Shown in pieces: positions 58,980 to 64,000 of a DNA stretch of 64,000 nt (its first letter is position 1; every line of letters starts with the position of its first letter). The translations under genes and the position numbers were made by a program. This DNA comes from Thiocystis violascens (GTDB taxonomy: Bacteria > Pseudomonadota > Gammaproteobacteria > Chromatiales > Chromatiaceae), in the NCBI GenBank assembly GCA_020721065.1, contig DYNM01000001.1:280367-344366 (forward strand), written 5' to 3'. The notes beneath the pieces were generated by a model. It was not told the DNA's origin. It searched no databases and saw only the letters and a list, made by a program, of their open reading frames with translations.

Positions 58980-61900
58980 ATGACTAATGAGACCGCGCAG
59001 ATGACAGCATTGCAAGATATTGAAGACACCACCACGCGTCCATGCGGGTTAATTGCCACGCTGTTAGATGCCACGCCCGATCTCGTATTTTTTAAAGACC
59101 TCAATGGCGTTTATCTCGGCTGTAATCCAATGTTTGCCAGCTTCGTCGGACGCGAGCGCAGCGATATTCTGGGTAAAACCGATTTTGATTTATTTGATGC
59201 CGCAATAGCAACGGAATTTCGCACCTTTGATCAACAAATGTTAGCCGTACTGGAACCGCGCCGAAATGAGGAATGGTGTACGTTTCCCGATGGACGGCGG
59301 GCGCTATTTGACACGCTAAAAACGCCCTATTGGAACGCCGACGGCGAGCTTGCCGGTCTGCTCGGCATCAGCCGCGATATTACCGACCGTTGGCGGGTAG
59401 AAATGCAATTGCGCGACAACGAAGCCAATTTTCGTGCATTTTTCGAGAGCATGGATGATCTGGTTTTCGTCGCAACTCCAACTGGCAGCATTCGTTATGT
59501 CAATCAAGCTGTCACTCGCAAACTCGGATATAGCACCGAAGAATTGCTGGGCACTTCGCTACTGGCTTTACATCCCGTCGAGCGCCGTCGTGAGGCGCAG
59601 CGCAATCTGGGTCAATTATTGACTGGGCGACGTGACAGTTGTCCGCTGCCGTTGATGGCGAAAAATGGGCAATTGCTGGCGATGGATAATCGCGCTTGGC
59701 GTGGGCAATGGAGTGGTGACGCCTGTATTTTTGGAATTAGCAAAGATTTAACGTTGGAGCAGGAAACGCAGCAGGCGTTAATGCGCGAGCAGCAACGTCT
59801 TGCCGGCATTATTTTAGGCACGCACGTTGGTACTTGGGAATGGAATGTGCGCACCGGCGAAGTGATTTTGAATGAATTGTGGGCGGAATTAATTGGCTAC
59901 ACGCTTGCTGATCTTGAACCGATTAGCATCAATAGTTGGGAGCGATTTACGCATCCTGATGATTTGCGCATGAGCCGTGAGCAATTAGCGCAGCATTTTC
60001 GTGGTGAGCGCGTTGATTATGAATGTGAAGTGCGAATGCGCCACCGCAACGGGCATTGGATGTGGATTTTAGATCGCGGGCGCGTGATTGATTGGACGCC
60101 CGCTGGTGAACCAGTTTGGATGCTCGGCACGCATCAAGATATTACCGAACGTAAACACGCAGAATTATTGCTGCGCGATAAAAGTGAGGAATTAGATCGT
60201 TATTTTTCTTCCAGTTTAGATTTACTCTGCATCGCTAACACCAACGGGCAATTTATGCGCTTAAATCCTGAATGGGAGCGCGTGTTGGGTTATTCAATTG
60301 TTGAATTAGTTGGGCTGTATTTTCTTGAATTGGTACATCCCGACGATCACGAGCGCACGGCGGAAGTGCTCGCTATTTTAGCGGCGCAGAATGAAGTCTT
60401 TTCCTTTGAAAATCGTTATCGCTGCAAAGATGGTTCTTATCGCTGGATTGAATGGCGAGCGAAACCATTTGGCGAGCGCATTTATGCAGTGGCGCGAGAT
60501 GTGACTGATCGCCGTCTTGCTAAAGAAGCCTTATTAGAATCCAATTTAGAATTACAAGCAGCGCAAGAACGGGCACACGCGCTGGCGTTGCAAGCGCAGG
60601 CTGCAAATGCTGCTAAAAGTGAATTTCTCGCCAACATGAGCCACGAAATTCGCACGCCGATGAATGGCGTGATTGGAATGACGGGTTTGCTGCTTGATAC
60701 GGAATTGACGCCAGAACAACATCGTTATGCGGAAACAATTCGCGCCAGCGGTGAAGCGTTGTTGACGTTAATTAACGATATTCTCGATTTTTCTAAAATT
60801 GAAGCCGGTAAACTTGATTTAGAAGTGTTGGAATTTGATTTAATTGCGCTGTTGGATGAGTTCGCAGCGAGTTTGGTGCCGCGAGCGCATGAAAAAGGTT
60901 TGGAATTGCTGTGCGCGGCCGCGCCCGCAGTGCCAACGCAATTGCGCGGTGATCCGGGACGATTGCGGCAAATTCTCACCAATTTGACGGGAAATGCGAT
61001 CAAGTTCACGGCCAGCGGTGAGGTGGCGGTGGCGGTGACGGTGGTGGCGGAAACGGCGGAATCGGTGCAATTGCGCTTTGCGGTGCGCGATACTGGAATT
61101 GGGATTCCAGCGGATAAAATCAGTTTGTTATTCAATAAGTTTAGTCAGGTCGATGCGTCGGTGACGCGCAATTACGGCGGCACCGGGCTGGGGCTGGCGA
61201 TCTCGCGCCAGTTGTCGGAATTGATGGGCGGCACGGTCGGCGTCGAGAGTACGGCGGGGCGGGGTTCGACGTTTTGGTTTACGGCGCAGTTGGCTAAACA
61301 ACAGCCGGCGCGGGTGCCGCGAGCGCCAGCCGCAGATTTGGCGGGAGTGCGGGTGTTGCTTGCAGATGACAACGCTACCAGCCGCGAGTGGTTGACGCAG
61401 CAGTTGTCAGCGTGGGAGCTGCGCCCGGTGGCGGTGGCGAGCGGGGCGGAGGCGTTGGAGATGCTGGCGCTGGCGCTCGCAGCCGATGATCCGTTTCAGT
61501 TGGCGCTGGTGGACGCACAGATGCCGCTGATGAGCGGTGAGCAGTTGGGGCGAGCGGTGCGAGCGGAGGCGCGGTTTCAGGCGACGCAGTTGGCGATTTT
61601 GCCGACGTTGCCGCGTCCGGGTGAGTTGCAACGCTTTGAAGCAATTGGGTTTGCTGGGTTTTTACCGAAGCCGGTGCGCCAGCAGGAGTTGTGGGAATTG
61701 TTGGTGACGTTGTTGCGACCGTCAGCGGTGGCGGCAACTGCGGGCAAGTGGCGGCGACCAGCGGCGAGTGCGGCGACGACGACGGATCGGTTTGCGCATA
61801 GTTCGGCGCGGATTTTGGTGGCGGAAGACAATCCGGTAAATCAGCAGTTGGCGCTGGGGATTTTGAAGAAGTTTGGGCTGAAAGCGGACGCGGTGGCGAA

Positions 61901-62180
61901 TGGGGCGGAGGCGGTCACGGCGCTGGCGACGATTCCGTATGACTTGGTGCTGATGGATGTGCAGATGCCGGTGTTGGATGGGTTGGCGGCGGCGCGACAA
62001 ATTCGTGATCCGGCGACGCCAATTCACAATCACGCGGTGCCGATTATCGCCATGACTGCCAACGCGATGCAGGGTGATCGGGAGCAGTGTTTGGCGGCAG
62101 GGATGAATGACTATGTATCAAAGCCGGTGCGACCGCAGGCGTTGGCGGAAGCGCTGGCGCACTGGCTGCCGCCCAATTGA
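58980..62180 (+). CDS. Soluble multi-PAS hybrid histidine kinase
   Basis: 1066 residues from ATG 58980. Four PAS/PAC units (about 28-140, 145-265, 270-390, 398-515), of which the first opens with DATPDLVFFKDLNGVYLGCN. A short coiled coil leads to HisKA with phospho-His H555 in SHEIRTPMNG. HATPase with DTGIGIP and GGTGLGLAIS. First receiver D845 (LALVDAQMP), second receiver D993 (LVLMDVQMP) with K near YVSKPV. No membrane helix and no HPt domain, so an external HPt is expected. The signal is unknown; PAS domains may bind haem or flavin. GC is 33 % in the PAS region and 68 % in the first receiver. Confidence 0.93.
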   Translation: MTNETAQMTALQDIEDTTTRPCGLIATLLDATPDLVFFKDLNGVYLGCNPMFASFVGRERSDILGKTDFDLFDAAIATEFRTFDQQMLAVLEPRRNEEWCTFPDGRRALFDTLKTPYWNADGELAGLLGISRDITDRWRVEMQLRDNEANFRAFFESMDDLVFVATPTGSIRYVNQAVTRKLGYSTEELLGTSLLALHPVERRREAQRNLGQLLTGRRDSCPLPLMAKNGQLLAMDNRAWRGQWSGDACIFGISKDLTLEQETQQALMREQQRLAGIILGTHVGTWEWNVRTGEVILNELWAELIGYTLADLEPISINSWERFTHPDDLRMSREQLAQHFRGERVDYECEVRMRHRNGHWMWILDRGRVIDWTPAGEPVWMLGTHQDITERKHAELLLRDKSEELDRYFSSSLDLLCIANTNGQFMRLNPEWERVLGYSIVELVGLYFLELVHPDDHERTAEVLAILAAQNEVFSFENRYRCKDGSYRWIEWRAKPFGERIYAVARDVTDRRLAKEALLESNLELQAAQERAHALALQAQAANAAKSEFLANMSHEIRTPMNGVIGMTGLLLDTELTPEQHRYAETIRASGEALLTLINDILDFSKIEAGKLDLEVLEFDLIALLDEFAASLVPRAHEKGLELLCAAAPAVPTQLRGDPGRLRQILTNLTGNAIKFTASGEVAVAVTVVAETAESVQLRFAVRDTGIGIPADKISLLFNKFSQVDASVTRNYGGTGLGLAISRQLSELMGGTVGVESTAGRGSTFWFTAQLAKQQPARVPRAPAADLAGVRVLLADDNATSREWLTQQLSAWELRPVAVASGAEALEMLALALAADDPFQLALVDAQMPLMSGEQLGRAVRAEARFQATQLAILPTLPRPGELQRFEAIGFAGFLPKPVRQQELWELLVTLLRPSAVAATAGKWRRPAASAATTTDRFAHSSARILVAEDNPVNQQLALGILKKFGLKADAVANGAEAVTALATIPYDLVLMDVQMPVLDGLAAARQIRDPATPIHNHAVPIIAMTANAMQGDREQCLAAGMNDYVSKPVRPQALAEALAHWLPPN

Positions 62181-62182
62181 AG

Positions 62183-62605
62183 TCAGCGCGGCGCGGTGAC
62201 GAATTTTGGTAGTCCTGAAGCGAGAAACCACGCGCTGCGGGTGCCGTCCCAGCGCCAGCGTTGTTGATCGACGAGCTGTTTAACTACTTGTTGTTCTTCG
62301 TAAAGATAGTCGATTAACACCGTTTGCACGGCAGTGGTGGCATCGTGGAGCCGCAATGGTTGCACGACGTCATAACCGGTTAAACGCAATCCTTGAAATC
62401 GCGTTGTTGAACTTTGATCGGGATGGGTGCCGGGCTGTAAAAAACTGGCTGCCATATCGTAATAACCCCACCGTAATGCTGATTGATATTCGTTGGTACG
62501 CGCTTGTAAATGATTGGCGCGTTTATCTTGTTCAATGCTGCCGCATCCTGCCAATAATGTTGTCGTCAGTAAAATGCTGATATAAATTGTGAAATTTTTG
62601 AACAT
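62183..62605 (-). CDS. Small predicted lipoprotein
   Basis: 140 residues. Signal peptide with lipobox LLAGC, Cys21 being the lipid site; the +2 residue is Gly, consistent with outer-membrane sorting. The rest is soluble with YQSALRWGYYDMAASFLQPG and ends GTRSAWFLASGLPKF, a fold like an NTF2-type or DUF-type accessory lipoprotein; no family is certain. It is convergent with the kinase, the stop codons only 2 bases apart. Confidence 0.75.
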   Translation of the reverse strand: MFKNFTIYISILLTTTLLAGCGSIEQDKRANHLQARTNEYQSALRWGYYDMAASFLQPGTHPDQSSTTRFQGLRLTGYDVVQPLRLHDATTAVQTVLIDYLYEEQQVVKQLVDQQRWRWDGTRSAWFLASGLPKFVTAPR

Positions 62606-62624
62606 GGGTGGCGCTCCGAAAAAT

Positions 62625-62789
62625 AGTTGTCAGTTAAAAAACTGCATGGTTAGTGCTCACTGCAAAAAGTAAGCAATCGTTTATGTGTTTAATCGTCACT
62701 TTCGCATCACAATAAAGCATACGACATTAAAAAATGGACATGTTTTTTAAGCCTTGATAACCCACTCAGTTTATTTTTAACTGACAACT
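62625..62789. repeat. 16-nt perfect inverted repeat with CTGACAAC core
   Basis: AGTTGTCAGTTAAAAA at 62625-62640 is the exact reverse complement of TTTTTAACTGACAACT at 62774-62789. A further CCCTGACAACTAAACC follows at about 62801. The 212-base gap between the lipoprotein and the TraB gene therefore carries the same short word as the rpoB-rpoC spacer. Confidence 0.75.
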
Positions 62790-62816
62790 GCCAACTAAAA
62801 CCCTGACAACTAAACC

Positions 62817-64000
62817 ATGACTGAAAATATAGAACCGCGCTGCGAACTAACCCTCGGCGATCTTCACATCACTTTGCTCGGCACCGCGCATGTTTCGCGC
62901 CTCAGCGCCGCGCAGGTGCAGCGAGAAATTCAGGATGGCGCGTATGACGCGGTGGCGGTGGAACTGTGCCGCAGCCGCTTTCAGGCGTTGATTGATCCGC
63001 GAGGGCTGGCGCAGATGGATTTGTTTTCGGTGATCCGTCAAAACCGAGTGGCGATGGTGGTCGCTAATCTGGCGTTGTCGGCTTATCAACAGCGCCTCGC
63101 CGATCAATTTGGGATTGAATCGGGAGCCGAGCAGCGGATGGCGGTGCGGTTGGCGAAGGAGCGCGGCTTGCCGACGCTGCTGATTGACCGCGAAATCGGG
63201 ATCACGTTGAAACGATTGGCCGCTAACTTGAGTTGGTGGCGGCGCTACACGCTGTTTAGTGGGCTGGTGGCGGCGTTGGTGACGACCAATGACATCACTG
63301 AGGAGGCGGTGGAGCAGTTGAAAGCGGTCGATGTGTTGGAGATGACTTTTGCCGAATTCGCCAACAATCGGCTCGATTTGTACGAGCCGTTGATTGTGGA
63401 ACGCGATCATTACATGGCGGCGAAGCTGCGGCGCGAGGCGACGCGGTTGGGGGTGAAACGGGTGCTGGTGGTGATTGGCGTTGGTCATCTGCACGGGATG
63501 ACGACGGCGCTGGCGCAGGACACCTTGCCGCCGGAGGCGACGCTGGCGCGATTGGAACAATTGCCCGCGCCGAGTCGCTGGCCGGCGCTGTTGGCGTGGA
63601 CGCTGCTGGCGCTGATCGTGGGCGGATTTGCGTGGGGGTTTGCCATCAGTCCGCAACTGGGTTGGGAGCTGATGAGTACTTGGATTTGGTTGACTGGCGG
63701 TTTGGCGGCAGTCGGCGCAGCAGCCGGGCTGGCGCATCCGCTGACGATTGCGAGCGCCTTCATCGCCGCCCCGCTGACGACGCTGCATCCGTTAATTGGC
63801 GTGGGGATGATCACGAGCGCGGTGGAACTGCATTTGCGTCCGCCGACGGTGGGCGATTTTGGGCGGCTGCGCAGTGAAGTGGCGCACTGGCGCGGCTGGT
63901 GGCGCAATCGCGTTGCTCGCGTGCTGATGATCTTTTTATTCAGCAACTTAGGCGCAGCGCTTGGCACTTATAGCGCCGGGGCGCAGATTGTGAATAAGCT
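62817..64000 (+). CDS. TraB/PrgY-family membrane protein, 3'-truncated by window edge
   Basis: An open frame from ATG 62817 to the end of the window, at least 394 residues. The TraB signature is in order: LLGTAHVSRLS (about 20-30), AVELCRSRFQALI, and GVGHLHGM at 221-228. The C-terminal half has several membrane helices (LLAWTLLALIVGGFAWGFAI, then two more), as in bacterial and archaeal TraB proteins. A role in pheromone inactivation was described for plasmid PrgY; the family is otherwise thought to be metalloprotease-like. The stop is outside the window. Confidence 0.9.
   Translation, partial: MTENIEPRCELTLGDLHITLLGTAHVSRLSAAQVQREIQDGAYDAVAVELCRSRFQALIDPRGLAQMDLFSVIRQNRVAMVVANLALSAYQQRLADQFGIESGAEQRMAVRLAKERGLPTLLIDREIGITLKRLAANLSWWRRYTLFSGLVAALVTTNDITEEAVEQLKAVDVLEMTFAEFANNRLDLYEPLIVERDHYMAAKLRREATRLGVKRVLVVIGVGHLHGMTTALAQDTLPPEATLARLEQLPAPSRWPALLAWTLLALIVGGFAWGFAISPQLGWELMSTWIWLTGGLAAVGAAAGLAHPLTIASAFIAAPLTTLHPLIGVGMITSAVELHLRPPTVGDFGRLRSEVAHWRGWWRNRVARVLMIFLFSNLGAALGTYSAGAQIVNK

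Noticed and set aside
62847..63788. 313-codon antisense frame inside the TraB gene
   Set aside because: His/Arg/Gln-rich low-complexity translation typical of the reverse strand of GC-rich genes; the sense frame has all TraB motifs.

Overview
The window looks like a chromosomal segment of a gammaproteobacterium. The gene order rpoB-rpoC-rpsL-rpsG-fusA-tuf-S10-spc-alpha is bacterial core order. The block TPR protein-ispE-tRNA-Gln-prs-rplY-pth, divergent from hemA-prfA, is the arrangement I know from Pseudomonas and related Gammaproteobacteria. RpoB, RpoC, EF-Tu and the ribosomal proteins read like gammaproteobacterial ones. Composition is mixed (roughly 30 to 77 % GC in hand-counted 60-base samples). 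I would guess a sulfur-oxidising or Thiotrichales/Chromatiales-like lineage, but nothing in the sequence fixes the genus.

Region 1 (1-26,107) is the information-processing cluster: the 3' two thirds of rpoB, rpoC with an unusual insertion of about 100 residues, then a 517-base non-coding stretch with a near-consensus promoter and terminator, then an unbroken series of translation genes from rpsL to rplQ, with secY and rpoA. Region 2 (26,108-32,188) holds argD and argF behind a promoter/terminator leader, a YgiM-like SH3 protein, a membrane protein, a hot-dog thioesterase and a HerA-like ATPase. Region 3 (32,248-39,950) is the pth-rplY-prs-tRNA-Gln-ispE-TPR group facing hemA-prfA; lolB, expected between the TPR gene and ispE, is absent. 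Region 4 (40,045-47,471) carries a large GH94 phosphorylase-like gene, a LexA-fold protein that has lost both catalytic residues, folC, and two peptide-type ABC permeases.

Region 5 (47,640-53,960) is the accessory part. It starts at a tRNA-Asn gene and is AT-rich, with gene remnants. It holds a DNA methyltransferase fused to an HsdR_N-like nuclease domain, a HigA-like antitoxin, a PP2C phosphatase, a two-gene overlapping cassette whose second product resembles the nucleotide-modification-associated domain Nmad3, and a DUF2442 gene. The cassette is the best candidate for an undescribed system. Region 6 (53,962-58,862) is a molybdate operon set (modE, a Mop-only protein, modABC) followed by DUF190 and dsbB. 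Region 7 (58,980-64,000) has a soluble multi-PAS hybrid histidine kinase, a small lipoprotein and the start of a TraB-family membrane protein.

Two genome-scale oddities cut across these regions. Base composition switches sharply between AT-rich and GC-rich blocks of about 1-4 kb, often inside single intact genes. A short repeat based on CTGACAAC / GTTGTCAG fills several intergenic gaps.
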